A DNA stretch of 64,000 nt from Glycomyces tenuis DSM 44171. Lineage in GTDB: Bacteria > Actinomycetota > Actinomycetes > Mycobacteriales > Micromonosporaceae. The stretch covers positions 244,159 through 308,158 of the forward strand of contig NZ_ATYW01000003.1 of the NCBI RefSeq assembly GCF_000427885.1. The letters run 5' to 3'. Shown here one piece after another: positions 21,371 to 30,189 of the stretch; position 1 is the first letter of the stretch; each line of letters starts with the position of its first letter. The notes under the pieces were generated by a model. It saw only the letters and a program-made list of their open reading frames with translations. It made no database searches and had not been told where the DNA came from. The position numbers and the translations under genes are program-made.

Positions 21371-22435
21371 ATGCCCATGCACCTCGGATCGGCAAGATCA
21401 TTCTACAGCGGCCACAGCCGCTCACTCCCCAGTCCATCGACGCTCATCACCCGCATGTTCGCCGCGCTCCTGCTGCTCGTCGGCACCACGATCGCCACCC
21501 AATCGCTCACGACGGGCGCCGCGCAGGCCGAGACGGAGCGCGAGCTCCTCCCGGTCTCCAGCGACGGCAGCACACTGGACACCGCCACGCTCGACATGAT
21601 GGAGAAGCTCCCCGACGTCGACGCGATCCCGGCGACCACGCCGAGCAAGAGCCCCGACGACGTCGGCGCCTCCTTCGACCCCGACGATCTGAAGGGCGAA
21701 ACCGACGAGTTCGGGACCTTCTCGATCATCGGCGACGACGAGCGGACGCGGACGACCCCGACCGACTGGCACCCCGCCGCGGCCACCGTCCAGTTCACCC
21801 TGGTGAACGACGCCGGGAACAGGGTGCAGTACTGCTCGGGCTTCATGATCAGTCCCGACACCGTGGCCACCGCGGGCCACTGCGTCTACAACGAGGACGC
21901 GTTCGGCGGCTGGGTCAGCGGCCGCCAGTTCCTCGCCTTCCCCGGCCGCGACGGCACCGACGCCCCCTACGGCAGCTGTGCCGCCGTCTCCTTCTACTCG
22001 GTGAACTTCTGGACCGAGGACGGCGACAGCGAGTACGACTACGGTGCCGTCAAGCTCGACTGCACCGTCGGCGACGCGACCGGCACCTACGGGTACTACT
22101 GGCAGAGCGCCTCGCTGGACGGCACCGGCACCTCCACGCGGGGCTACCCGGGCGACCAGGCCTTCGGCACCCAGTGGGCCAGCTACGACCAGATCCGTGA
22201 GACCCACGACCGGCAGGTCTTCTACCAGAACGACACGGTGGGCGGCCAGAGCGGCAGCCCGGTCTACACCTACCGCGACAGCTGCAACGGCCCGTGCGCC
22301 ATGGCCGTCCACGCCTACGGCTGCCGGACCAGCGGGACGTGCAACGACGACGACCCGCCGTTCACGAACCACAACTACGGCACCCGCATCACCGAGGAGG
22401 TGTTCGGGTTCTTCCAGGCATGGTCGGCGCTGTAG
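21371..22435 (+). CDS. Secreted trypsin-fold (V8/glutamyl-type) serine protease
   Basis: A 354-residue exported peptidase. A hydrophobic signal segment (FAALLLLVGTTIAT) ends near residue 55 at AAQA. A pro-region follows to about residue 130. The S1B-like catalytic domain has the histidine in TAGHC, a probable aspartate in DYGAVKLDC and the serine in GGQSGSPV. Additional cysteines suggest disulfides. Two ATGs, 21371 and 21377, follow GGAGAGAGG; the first is used. The pro-region suggests activation by cleavage. A perfect stem-loop immediately upstream may control it, and a hairpin at 22443 terminates it. Confidence 0.85.
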   Translation: MPMHLGSARSFYSGHSRSLPSPSTLITRMFAALLLLVGTTIATQSLTTGAAQAETERELLPVSSDGSTLDTATLDMMEKLPDVDAIPATTPSKSPDDVGASFDPDDLKGETDEFGTFSIIGDDERTRTTPTDWHPAAATVQFTLVNDAGNRVQYCSGFMISPDTVATAGHCVYNEDAFGGWVSGRQFLAFPGRDGTDAPYGSCAAVSFYSVNFWTEDGDSEYDYGAVKLDCTVGDATGTYGYYWQSASLDGTGTSTRGYPGDQAFGTQWASYDQIRETHDRQVFYQNDTVGGQSGSPVYTYRDSCNGPCAMAVHAYGCRTSGTCNDDDPPFTNHNYGTRITEEVFGFFQAWSAL

Positions 22436-22442
22436 CGCCGCA

Positions 22443-22473
22443 GGCGGGTTCCGCTCCCACGGCGGAACCCGCC
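22443..22473 (+). terminator. Hairpin terminator after the protease gene
   Basis: GGCGGGTTCCG (22443-22453) pairs perfectly with 22463-22473 around a 9-nt loop, eight bases after the stop codon. No T-tract is present. Confidence 0.65.
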
Positions 22474-22524
22474 GCCCGTCCCCGGCGTCACAGCTCGAAG
22501 ACGGCGAATTCCCGGGAGGACCGA

Positions 22525-22935
22525 ATGCGACTGCGAACGATCGCCGCGCTGCTGTTCACGGCGATGCTGACCGGCGCCTGCGGCGCGAACGGACCGGGCT
22601 CGGGCGGCGACGGCCCCAGCTCCGTCAGCGACTCCGACCCGACCACCGGCACGCCGGAAGAGCGCGTCGAACTGGTCGTCACCGTCTCCGATCCCGAAGG
22701 GGAACCGGTGGAGGGGGCGCAGGTCCTGCCGTCGTCGCTCGAGGCGGACGGGCCCGCCTTCGGCGAGATGGGCCGCCCGACCGATGCCTCCGGCCAGTAC
22801 CGGATGCAGCTGCTGCCGGGCCGCTACGGCATCGCCGTCCAGTACGGAACCGACGTCGAGTCCGAGGTCCAGGAGATCGAGATCGAGGCGGGCGAGCCCG
22901 CGAGCCTCGACTTCGTGCTGGACGTGGACGGCTGA
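22525..22935 (+). CDS. Small lipoprotein with carboxypeptidase-regulatory-like beta-sandwich
   Basis: A 136-residue protein. The N-terminus MRLRTIAALLFTAMLTGAC is a lipoprotein signal with the lipobox LTGAC (Cys about 19). A Gly/Ser/Asp linker follows. The domain from about 50 to 135 reads VTVSDPEGEPVEGAQV ... TDASGQYRMQLLPGRYGIAV, the pattern of a CarboxypepD_reg-like/SdrD-B-type Ig domain. ATG 22525 follows GGGAGGACC. It probably sits on the outer face of the membrane. The function is unknown. Confidence 0.75.
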   Translation: MRLRTIAALLFTAMLTGACGANGPGSGGDGPSSVSDSDPTTGTPEERVELVVTVSDPEGEPVEGAQVLPSSLEADGPAFGEMGRPTDASGQYRMQLLPGRYGIAVQYGTDVESEVQEIEIEAGEPASLDFVLDVDG

Positions 22936-23018
22936 GCGGCCGTCCGGGAGAACGCCTTCGCGGCCCGCCCAAGACGCGCTCACCCCATCGGGTGGCATGT
23001 GGACACTACTCTGTGCGC

Positions 23019-24122
23019 ATGAACCCCTCGCGCCCGTCCGCCCCCGCCCCAGAGGGGTTCGGCCGACCGCTCGGGACGCATCGCCAACGCGCACCGCTCG
23101 GACCGTGGGTGCCCGGCGAGGTGCTCGGCGCCACCGGGGTCGTCGCGGTCCTCGGCGCGGACGGGCTCCAGGAGTCGTGGCCGTTGCTGGTGTGGGCGGC
23201 GCTGATCCCCGTCGTCGCGGTGGCCGCCCTGCTGTGGAGCCGGTACTCGATCGTGCCGTTCCCCGAAGGGCGGCTGCGGATCACCGCTTTCGAACACGGC
23301 TTCCTGATCGAGTCCGAGCACGCCGAGCCGCTGTGGCTGGAGCAGGGGGAGCTCGAAGCGGTGGTGGACAAGGGGCAGGACGGCGCTCCCGGCGCGTCCG
23401 TCCTGCGCTGGAAGACGGCGAACGGCCGGAACCGGAGTCTGCTCGTCGTCGATTTCACCCGGCCCGCCGCCCTGTGGCATGTGGCGCGCGGGGCCCTCGG
23501 GAAGCCGAGCGCCGATCGGTCCCGTCTCAAGTTCGGATCCGTCGTCGTGCTGCTGTCGCTGGCTCCGGTGGCGGTGGGGGCCCTGTGCGTCGGCATGACG
23601 TGGACCGGCGGCGACTCGGGGCCCGAGATCGGCCAGGAGACGCGGTACGACCTCGATCTGCTGACGAACTGCCCGCCCACGGCCTATGACGACGCGCCGG
23701 CGTACGAAGGGCCGGGGCCCCATGTGCCGCGGGTGTCGGTGGACGGGGAGCCGCTCGACGGCGCCGCGGCCGGTTTCACCGCGCAAGGCTGGCCCGAGGC
23801 GGCGGACTTCCCCTCGCTGACGGTGTGCGGGCGCACGCAGGAGCCCAGGTTCGTCATGCACTGCGCCGCCCGGCTGAACGAGGCGGGCGACATCGTCGGC
23901 GGTGGATACGGCCTCTTCGTGACGGACGTCGAGTTCCAGGTGACCGCGACCGGCACCGGCGAGGTGGTCGACGAGTTCGCCATCAGCGGCGCCGAGGAGT
24001 GCCTGCCCGGCGACGAGCGGAACTACGAGTCTCATGCGGAGGACGGCATCGCCGACGACGTCCTGCACGAACCGGATCTGAGCCTGCTCGCCGAGCGCAT
24101 CGGCCACCTGGTCGAGCCGTGA
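23019..24122 (+). CDS. Membrane protein of unknown function
   Basis: A 367-residue protein. Hydrophobic segments lie at about 33-75 (two helices: VLGATGVVAVL and LLVWAALIPVVAVAALLW) and about 170-192 (VVVLLSLAPVAVGALCVGMTW). A cytoplasmic PH-like stretch (about 80-165, EGRLRITAFEHGFLIE) lies between them, and a Cys-containing extracellular tail (NCPPT, VCGRT, MHCAA, EECLPG) follows. The start is ATG 23019, 6 nt after TACTCT and without a Shine-Dalgarno, so probably leaderless. I do not recognise the family. The topology resembles actinobacterial sensor or sporulation-type membrane proteins, but that is only a comparison. Confidence 0.65.
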   Translation: MNPSRPSAPAPEGFGRPLGTHRQRAPLGPWVPGEVLGATGVVAVLGADGLQESWPLLVWAALIPVVAVAALLWSRYSIVPFPEGRLRITAFEHGFLIESEHAEPLWLEQGELEAVVDKGQDGAPGASVLRWKTANGRNRSLLVVDFTRPAALWHVARGALGKPSADRSRLKFGSVVVLLSLAPVAVGALCVGMTWTGGDSGPEIGQETRYDLDLLTNCPPTAYDDAPAYEGPGPHVPRVSVDGEPLDGAAAGFTAQGWPEAADFPSLTVCGRTQEPRFVMHCAARLNEAGDIVGGGYGLFVTDVEFQVTATGTGEVVDEFAISGAEECLPGDERNYESHAEDGIADDVLHEPDLSLLAERIGHLVEP

Positions 24123-24151
24123 GCGGACCGGGGCGCGGTCGTGAACACGGC

Positions 24152-24514
24152 TCAGGAAGGCTGCGCTTGCGACACGAAGCCGTCGAAGATGTACAGCACC
24201 TGGTCCAAGAACTCGAACCCGGTTGACGTATACGTGTCAGCGGCTTCGTCGCCGCACGCCGTCACCATGCCGCCCGAGGACCCCGGAAGGGTGGTGGTGG
24301 ATATATTCGCTATCACCACGGCGAATACGGCACAGATCAGTACGGCGCGGACCCAGCGGGGGAGCCGGTCCCGCCAGAACGGCAGGACCATGATGAAAGC
24401 CGTGGCGATCAGGAGCGTTCCCGACCATATCTTGCCGCCGCCGAGCATCACGACGCCGAACAGTCCGGTGAGGACGATTCCTGTCCACATCGCTGTCTTC
24501 TTGAAGGTGGTCAT
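24152..24514 (-). CDS. Small membrane protein
   Basis: A 120-residue protein with three hydrophobic segments: about 8-26 (MWTGIVLTGLFGVVMLGG), 29-47 (WSGTLLIATAFIMVLPFW) and 55-72 (VRAVLICAVFAVVIANI). A short extracellular-type tail of about 45 residues follows. ATG 24514 follows AAGGAG at 9 nt. It is convergent with the preceding membrane-protein gene and lies alone on its strand. Function unknown. Confidence 0.6.
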   Translation of the reverse strand: MTTFKKTAMWTGIVLTGLFGVVMLGGGKIWSGTLLIATAFIMVLPFWRDRLPRWVRAVLICAVFAVVIANISTTTLPGSSGGMVTACGDEAADTYTSTGFEFLDQVLYIFDGFVSQAQPS

Positions 24515-24774
24515 GAGGGGTTGCTCCTTGTTCGCGATCGGGCCGCTCGGCGGCCCCGGCCGTGGGGCTCTCGGTCGGTGCCGCAGGCACCCGCCCCCGA
24601 GACCACAACGGTGCCAGGGCGGTCCGACCCGAAGCTGCGAATTCGATTGGAATCGGCCAAGACCGCGTCCGTTACGGGGCCGTCGGCTTCTTCTCGGACT
24701 ACAGGTTCGAAGAGGAGTGGAAGGAACGGCCCGTCAGCACGAGCTCGGCGGCGCCGCTGTGGCATCTTGGAACC

Positions 24775-25152
24775 ATGGCGAAAGGCGAGGCGGCACCGCG
24801 GCGCGCCGCCGGAGAGCGATTCGGGCAGCGGCTGGTGCGGCGGTACCTCCGTGCCGAGTTCCGCGGCGGCGAGCGCGTCGCCCCGACTCCGGCGGAGGGC
24901 CCGAGGTCGGGCACGACGCTGAACGGCTACCGCGCCGCGTCTCGCGCCTCGCGTCGGCTCACGCGATGGTTCTGGTCGTTCGTCCTGTTCTGCTGCCTCG
25001 TCGCGCTCTTCTCCGTCGGGCTCGTGTTCGCCACGGGCCGGGTGCCGCTGGGCGGCTTCGCCGTCCTCCTGGCCGCCTTCGGCCTGCTCCTCCTCGTCTT
25101 CGCCGCGCGGCTCCAGGCGGGGGTGCGGTGCATGTTCCGGCACCGCCGCTGA
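24775..25152 (+). CDS. Small two-helix membrane protein
   Basis: A 125-residue protein. A basic N-terminal half (KGEAAPRRAAGERFGQRLVRR) is followed by two adjacent transmembrane segments at about 62-85 (WFWSFVLFCCLVALFSVGLVFA) and 92-112 (LGGFAVLLAAFGLLLLVFAA). ATG 24775 is chosen as the first codon before the basic domain; the longer in-frame extension has no membrane or family features. No clear ribosome-binding site. Function unknown. Confidence 0.5.
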   Translation: MAKGEAAPRRAAGERFGQRLVRRYLRAEFRGGERVAPTPAEGPRSGTTLNGYRAASRASRRLTRWFWSFVLFCCLVALFSVGLVFATGRVPLGGFAVLLAAFGLLLLVFAARLQAGVRCMFRHRR

Positions 25153-25248
25153 CGCGGAGCCCGCCCTTGAGGCGGTGGCCGGATCGGGGCGCGTACAACG
25201 GTGCGACTAACCTCACAAGGGCAGTCGAATGATTGGAAGGGGCTTTCC

Positions 25249-25833
25249 GTGCGCACTTTGAAACTGGTCGGACTCGCGGCAGTCGGCCTGGCGGCGCTGA
25301 CGGCGTGCGGCAGCGCGCAGGGTACCGCCCTGTACGTCGGCGACGAGCGGATCTCGGAGGCCACGTTCGACGGCTATGTCGACGACACGGTCGGCTCCTA
25401 CCTCGACCAGGGCGCGACGCTCGCCGACATCAGCTACGCCGACAGCCGCGAGCAGGCGGTCCTGTGCCTGGTGTTCGACGAGCTCGGCCGGCAGCTGGAC
25501 CTGCCCGAGCCCGACACCGCGGCCGCCGCGAGCGAGCTCGAGGCCCACTGCATCGCCGGCCAGACGTACCTGAACGCGATCGCGGCCGAGAGCGAGCCGC
25601 GCGAGCTCACCGAGGACGAACTGGCCCAGGTGAGCGAGCTCGGCTGGGACTTCGCCGAGCTCCCGGACCAGAACAAGATGGACCTGATGCTCGCCGCCGG
25701 GTTCTACGACTCGCTGAGCGGCTACGTCGAGGAGTACGACGTCCGCGTCAACCCCCGCTACGGCGTCGACGCCTACCACGTCATGCCCGAGGAGCTCGGC
25801 GGCCTGTTCGACGTGGAGTTCCCGCAGCGTTGA
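25249..25833 (+). CDS. SurA-N-like lipoprotein (conserved mazG neighbour)
   Basis: A 194-residue lipoprotein. GTG 25249 follows GGAAGGGG and gives VRTLKLVGLAAVGLAALTAC, with the lipobox cysteine at about residue 20. The helical, acidic mature part (VGDERISEATFDGYVDDTV...) resembles the N-terminal chaperone domain of SurA/PrsA-type proteins. There is no parvulin catalytic domain. In other actinobacteria such lipoproteins lie between mfd and mazG (recollection of conserved context). Here mazG is 5 kb away because a foreign-looking unit intervenes. A probable promoter -10, TAACCT, lies near 25208. Confidence 0.65.
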   Translation: MRTLKLVGLAAVGLAALTACGSAQGTALYVGDERISEATFDGYVDDTVGSYLDQGATLADISYADSREQAVLCLVFDELGRQLDLPEPDTAAAASELEAHCIAGQTYLNAIAAESEPRELTEDELAQVSELGWDFAELPDQNKMDLMLAAGFYDSLSGYVEEYDVRVNPRYGVDAYHVMPEELGGLFDVEFPQR

Positions 25834-25888
25834 GCACACCCGGCACGGCCACGCCTTGGCCGGCGCCGTGCCGGGACTCCGACCAGGT

Positions 25889-26923
25889 TCAGAGCGCGAT
25901 AGGACCGGGTGGCTCTGATTCTCCGAGATCCGAACGGTGTGCATGATTGGTCGGCGTCGACGGCTGTGCATATTGCTGTACCCGGTCGGCGAGGTCGTCG
26001 CGGCCATTGTCGCGGTAGAGTTTCGCGAGGACGATGCCTACGGCGGCCCTACCCGCTTCATCGCTGTCGAGCAGGAACTGATCCAGTAGCTGACCGTCGG
26101 TCGCGGCGGTCGGGTCGGGCATCGGCTCTTCATCGAAGACAAGATGCTCATCCGGCTCGTCGAACAGGCCCTCCTCAGGCTCGGTCGAGACCTGCTCGGG
26201 TTCTTGCGGCCTGTTCGGCGCCTGCCATCGGCGCGCGTTGAACCAGTGGTCGAGATCGGAGAACAGCTGGGCCTTCAGTGGGAGGTCTTCCAAACGATCC
26301 GGATGCTGGGCGAACCACCAGATGGTCGCGATTCGAGGGTCGTCGAAGATCTGCGAGAGCGACTTGATCCGTCGTCTGAGCATCCACTCTTCCTGCTGCT
26401 CCGATTCCCATGCGAGCCTCCGCTGCTCGAGTCCGCGAACGAGCTCAAGCTCGGATGCCTTGGCCTCCACGGAGATACAGCGGCCCCAGTAGGCGAGTCC
26501 GGCGCTTGGGAGCGAGCGGCGTTGCAGCAGTTCGGCAGTGATCCGATAACTCAGCTGCTCGTGCTCGGTGAGCGAAAGCCGTGAGGAGATGCGGCAGACG
26601 ATACCGTAGACGTCCTGTTTGATCGCCGTCTCGGGATTGTGGAGCTCTCCCCCGGGCCGGAGGGGCTCGAAACTGATGTTCACCGCGCAGCGAAAGGTCA
26701 ACTGCGACTTTTCGCTCGGCAGGCTGAAATGGAAGCTCCGGCTTGCCGGCGGCGGGGGCTGAGGCACTGGCGAGGGCTCCGGTTCGGGAGCCGGTTCCGG
26801 TTCTTCGGTATGTGCCGGAGCACTGAAGACGGGTGGGTCGTACGCGGATTCACCGCCTCTCCCGAACAGCCGTTTCCAGAACGAAGGCCGCTTCGGAACC
26901 TGGTTGAAGTAGAAGTCGGTCAT
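25889..26923 (-). CDS. Unknown protein, last gene of the cyclase/NTPase unit
   Basis: A 344-residue soluble protein with no recognisable catalytic motif. The layout is a short N-terminal segment MTDFYFNQVPKRPSFWKRLF, a Pro/Glu linker (about 38-65), and a mixed alpha/beta domain to about 190 (CRISSRLSLTEHEQLSYRI, a possible SPFH-like or PH-like fold). A charged coiled-coil-prone helix (EWMLRRRIKSLSQIF), an acidic linker and a helical tail follow. Its start overlaps the NTPase stop by ATGA, implying translational coupling and a shared function. It could be the effector or an adaptor of the system. Codon use looks less GC-biased than in flanking housekeeping genes. Confidence 0.6.
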   Translation of the reverse strand: MTDFYFNQVPKRPSFWKRLFGRGGESAYDPPVFSAPAHTEEPEPAPEPEPSPVPQPPPPASRSFHFSLPSEKSQLTFRCAVNISFEPLRPGGELHNPETAIKQDVYGIVCRISSRLSLTEHEQLSYRITAELLQRRSLPSAGLAYWGRCISVEAKASELELVRGLEQRRLAWESEQQEEWMLRRRIKSLSQIFDDPRIATIWWFAQHPDRLEDLPLKAQLFSDLDHWFNARRWQAPNRPQEPEQVSTEPEEGLFDEPDEHLVFDEEPMPDPTAATDGQLLDQFLLDSDEAGRAAVGIVLAKLYRDNGRDDLADRVQQYAQPSTPTNHAHRSDLGESEPPGPIAL

Positions 26924-29019
26924 GGCAGCGGTTCCTTCAACTCGAGGAGTTTGATCATGATGTGCAGGCTCAGGTCCGCAAGCCGTCCTTGGTCATTTCG
27001 GGCCAGTTGCGCACGTACGGTCTGCGCGAGTTGGCCGATGCTTCGGTAATCGCGCAGCGCTGCGGACACCAAGTGGTCCGCCAAGGCGTCGCCCGTCTCC
27101 GCGTCCAGTGCGGCGGCGGCTTCCAACCAGGCCGTGGCTGCCGATCGGGCCTCGGTCGGTGTCGCTGTTCGGAAGAGTCGCTGCCAGAACGTTGCCACGT
27201 GGCCGCCCGGATCGGTGTTCAGGGCGTCGGGATCGTGTCGGAGCCGTTCTTGGAACTCGGTCCTACGGTATACCGCGTCGATCATCCGGGGGACCATGTG
27301 CGGCAACTGTGACGGCCCAGACGGATCGAGCCAGCTCGTGAACCTGATCAGCAGAATTCGTGGCCGGTGGTGCAGCGACACGTTCGAGACGGCGGTGACC
27401 ACCGCCTGCTGCACTGAGGCGTCCTCACTCTTGGCCAGGTGTTGCAACCGGTACAGGGCGTTGTTTGGGAAGCGCTCCGCATAGGCGGGAGCACCGCATA
27501 CCTTGGCCAGCATGAGCTGGCGCGAAGTGGAGGCATTGGCGTAATAGGCCTGGTTCCACAGGCTCCTGCGGACCTCCTTGCCGATGACCGTATCGAGCGC
27601 GCCTCGTAGGAGCAGCTGCGCACCGAGGTCGACGTCGTCCCCCAACTGTTCAGTGACGGTCTTGGTGACGAGCTCCGAGTCGTTCGCGGCCGATGCCAGT
27701 GCCACGAAGGCGACGATGACTCGGCCGAGGCCCTGCTCATCGAGATACTTTGGATACTGCAGCAACTCAATAAACCACGTCTTGAGCGGCGACCTCCAGC
27801 GCGGGTATTCGATCCACACATGCGGCACCACGGCCGCCGCGTAACCGGGCCTTCGGAACGTCGACCTCGCAGGATCGAACACTTCCGTGAGCTGGGCGAA
27901 TTCGGCGGTCAGACTCGGTTCCTCGAGCAGATGGGGCCGGTCTTCCTGGTAGTCAACCAGTTCGAGGAACCGTCGTGTCGCCTTGACTACCGACTCGATC
28001 GGCGAGAATTCGAGCACCGCCGCCGCGACCAAGAGCGCCCTGCTGATCGGATTGATCTCGGTCTCGAACCGCCGGTGCAGATCCTGCCGCCAGTCGTCGA
28101 GACCATCGAGCACCCGGTCGAACAGATGGTCCATGGACAGGCCCGGCCCGGCGTTCTTGATCATCTCGGCGAGCTTCGCCATACGCGGCGGCCACGAATC
28201 GGCCAAGTGCCGCTTGAACCGATCATGGGCGAGGAACTCCTTCAGATAGCCCTCCCCATCCGATCCGCGCAGACAGGCGGTGAGTACGGCTTCCGCCGAG
28301 GGTCGGCGGAGTTCGAATACCGAGCCTGGCAGCGTGGCGTCGGCGGCCTGGAAGTGCTCGTGGCCCAGCGCGATGATCAGATGACTTCGGTGCGCGTGGA
28401 GGGCGGCTTGGATCTGGGGGAGCGCCTTCGCCAGCTCGCGGCCGAGCTCACCGTCGTCGCTGATGTCGAGCACCAGGAGCGTGGGCGTCTCCAGATCGTC
28501 CACGCTCCGATGCAGGTCTTTCGCCGCTTCGATGAAGATGCGCTCGACGCCCAACCGATGCTGCCGCGCGAATTTCAGCGCCCGGTGGGTGATCGCGGTC
28601 GACAGTCCGGTCCGCGGTTCCGCGCAGAGCACCAGGACGTTCCTGTTGAGTAGGACACCGAGGTGCTCGTCGAGTTGTGGAGGCGGCACCACATGCTCGA
28701 GCTCGCGTGCCATGGATCCCCACTCGGTCGAGTACCGTGTCCTTCTTTGCAGGTCCGCGACGATGTCACCGATGTTCTCAGGGGTGCTCTGGAAGTGGTA
28801 AGTGTGGCTGTCCCGGCCCGCATGAATCTGATCGCGTCCGACGTGTTCGGCAACGAAGAACTGAGCGGTGAGCGGTAGCGGCGGCGCGTGGCGGGACGTC
28901 GCCAGGGTCGGATCCCGCCGGGGAAGGGAAACCGGTGGTCCGCTCTTTCGCCCCTCACGGTCCGACCAGTCGCGCGGAATTCGATAGAACTCGGGCGCGC
29001 GGTCGGCCTGCCCGGTCAT
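26920..29019 (-). CDS. STAND-like NTPase with N-terminal GRD-repeat motif
   Basis: A 699-residue protein. Residues about 60-76 read VGRDQIHAGRDSHTYHF, two short GRD beta-repeats resembling amyloid-signalling or homotypic assembly motifs at the ends of bacterial NLR-like proteins. A P-loop-like segment at about 128-142 (VLVLCAEPRTGLSTA) is degenerate: Leu replaces the Walker A Lys. A Walker-B-like strand TLLVLDISDD sits at about 180-188. The remainder is all-helical, as in STAND superstructure repeats. It overlaps the cyclase-like gene upstream and the unknown gene downstream by ATGA. ATP binding is therefore uncertain. Proposed role: signal-dependent assembly platform (inference). Confidence 0.65.
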   Translation of the reverse strand: MTGQADRAPEFYRIPRDWSDREGRKSGPPVSLPRRDPTLATSRHAPPLPLTAQFFVAEHVGRDQIHAGRDSHTYHFQSTPENIGDIVADLQRRTRYSTEWGSMARELEHVVPPPQLDEHLGVLLNRNVLVLCAEPRTGLSTAITHRALKFARQHRLGVERIFIEAAKDLHRSVDDLETPTLLVLDISDDGELGRELAKALPQIQAALHAHRSHLIIALGHEHFQAADATLPGSVFELRRPSAEAVLTACLRGSDGEGYLKEFLAHDRFKRHLADSWPPRMAKLAEMIKNAGPGLSMDHLFDRVLDGLDDWRQDLHRRFETEINPISRALLVAAAVLEFSPIESVVKATRRFLELVDYQEDRPHLLEEPSLTAEFAQLTEVFDPARSTFRRPGYAAAVVPHVWIEYPRWRSPLKTWFIELLQYPKYLDEQGLGRVIVAFVALASAANDSELVTKTVTEQLGDDVDLGAQLLLRGALDTVIGKEVRRSLWNQAYYANASTSRQLMLAKVCGAPAYAERFPNNALYRLQHLAKSEDASVQQAVVTAVSNVSLHHRPRILLIRFTSWLDPSGPSQLPHMVPRMIDAVYRRTEFQERLRHDPDALNTDPGGHVATFWQRLFRTATPTEARSAATAWLEAAAALDAETGDALADHLVSAALRDYRSIGQLAQTVRAQLARNDQGRLADLSLHIMIKLLELKEPLP

Positions 29020-30071
29020 GCCCTGTCGCCTCGCTCCCCGGTCTGCCGCTCCTCATCGCGGTAGGTGTTCTGGTCGCGGCCGACGTTGCTGATCGTGCCA
29101 TCGCCCCCGAACCGGTTGCTGTCACGTCCGATGTAGGTGGTCGATCGGTCCTGGCCGCTGTGGTCCCGCGAGTGGTCCTCTTTGCGGACCTCTCCGCCCG
29201 CAACGACACCTCCTTTGCCGACGTCATCGGTGCGGATGGACTGACTCCTGGCGTCACGACCCACGTCGCCCGCTCCGAACGCATGCCCGTCGGGGGCTCC
29301 CGAGACGGGCCGGTCCTGGAACACGGAGTCGGTGACGTAATTCTTGAAGAACTTCAGGGCGGTGAAGTGGTCCTCCAGTGCCTTCGCTTCGGGGTCATCG
29401 TCGGAGGCCGGGGAGGTCGGCAGGTTCACCAGCCCGAACTGGAGCAGTGCCCCCGAGGGCGTGGGAACGTGGAGGAAGGCGTTGGTGTTGTAGCGCTTTG
29501 CCTCGATGGAGATGTTGACGCGCACGAACTCGGAGTCCCTCACCCACTGCGGGTCGGGTTGGATCACATCGGTGATGACTCTGGAGGTGACGCCCACCGC
29601 CAAGTAAGTCGCGTTCTCATCGGAACGCTCCAGCAGTGCCCGAACGGGCTGGGAGTCGGCGATGCGGCAGGCGTCGATGATCGGCTGGTTCGGAGCGATG
29701 TCGATGCGATCGTCGTCAAGTGCCTTGATGGGTCCGACCGCGATGCCCATGCGCATGCGCACGTTGAGTTCCGGGCGGTGGCGGTGGAGTTCGCGGAGCT
29801 GGCCTTGGAGAGTTGAGGGGATGCGGTCGACGATGTTGCGCAGGTGATGTTCCGCGAAGCCGGTGACGATTCCGTCCCCGGCGTTCTGCTCGAACTGCCG
29901 CTCGTTCCAGACCGCGGCGAGGTCGGCCCGGCTGAATGCCTCCTCGATCGCGTCGCGGAAGGCCACGGCGACCTCGTTGCGCTGCGTATCGGTGAACGAG
30001 CTGAACCGACGGATGTCGACGGCCATGATGACGAGATTCGAGGCGAGCTGCTCGGAGATGACTGTGCCCAT
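29016..30071 (-). CDS. Class III nucleotide-cyclase-like protein with C-terminal GRD repeats
   Basis: A 351-residue protein. Residues about 12-165 match the class III cyclase fold: VIMAVDIRRFSSFT supplies metal-binding Asp19, QNAGDGIVTGF supplies Asp66, and VRMRMGIAVGP follows. DACRIADS contains Arg136 at the transition-state position, where the partner Asn is replaced by Asp133. This is compatible with an active but unusual nucleotide specificity, as in Pycsar cyclases. The C-terminus (about 270-345) is hydrophilic with repeated GRD units (DVGRD, YIGRD, NVGRD) shared with the NTPase. ATG 30071 follows AAGGAG. It lacks transmembrane or sensor domains. Confidence 0.7.
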   Translation of the reverse strand: MGTVISEQLASNLVIMAVDIRRFSSFTDTQRNEVAVAFRDAIEEAFSRADLAAVWNERQFEQNAGDGIVTGFAEHHLRNIVDRIPSTLQGQLRELHRHRPELNVRMRMGIAVGPIKALDDDRIDIAPNQPIIDACRIADSQPVRALLERSDENATYLAVGVTSRVITDVIQPDPQWVRDSEFVRVNISIEAKRYNTNAFLHVPTPSGALLQFGLVNLPTSPASDDDPEAKALEDHFTALKFFKNYVTDSVFQDRPVSGAPDGHAFGAGDVGRDARSQSIRTDDVGKGGVVAGGEVRKEDHSRDHSGQDRSTTYIGRDSNRFGGDGTISNVGRDQNTYRDEERQTGERGDRA

Positions 30072-30147
30072 TGAGGCTCCTTAGGGGGAAGCGATTCGGC
30101 AGGATTGGCGTCGTTCGCCTGATCCTCCGCGGCCATGGGGAAATACG

Positions 30148-30165
30148 ATGTCCAATGTTGGACAT
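30148..30165. promoter_or_regulatory. 18-bp palindromic operator upstream of the cyclase gene
   Basis: ATGTCCAATGTTGGACAT consists of two perfect 8-bp half-sites around a TG centre. It lies 77 bp before the cyclase start and 24 bp after the regulator stop. Dyad length and position fit the adjacent CRP/FNR-like regulator, although the half-site differs from the E. coli CRP core TGTGA. Confidence 0.6.
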
Positions 30166-30189
30166 CTTCGAATGTGGCGATGGCCATAG

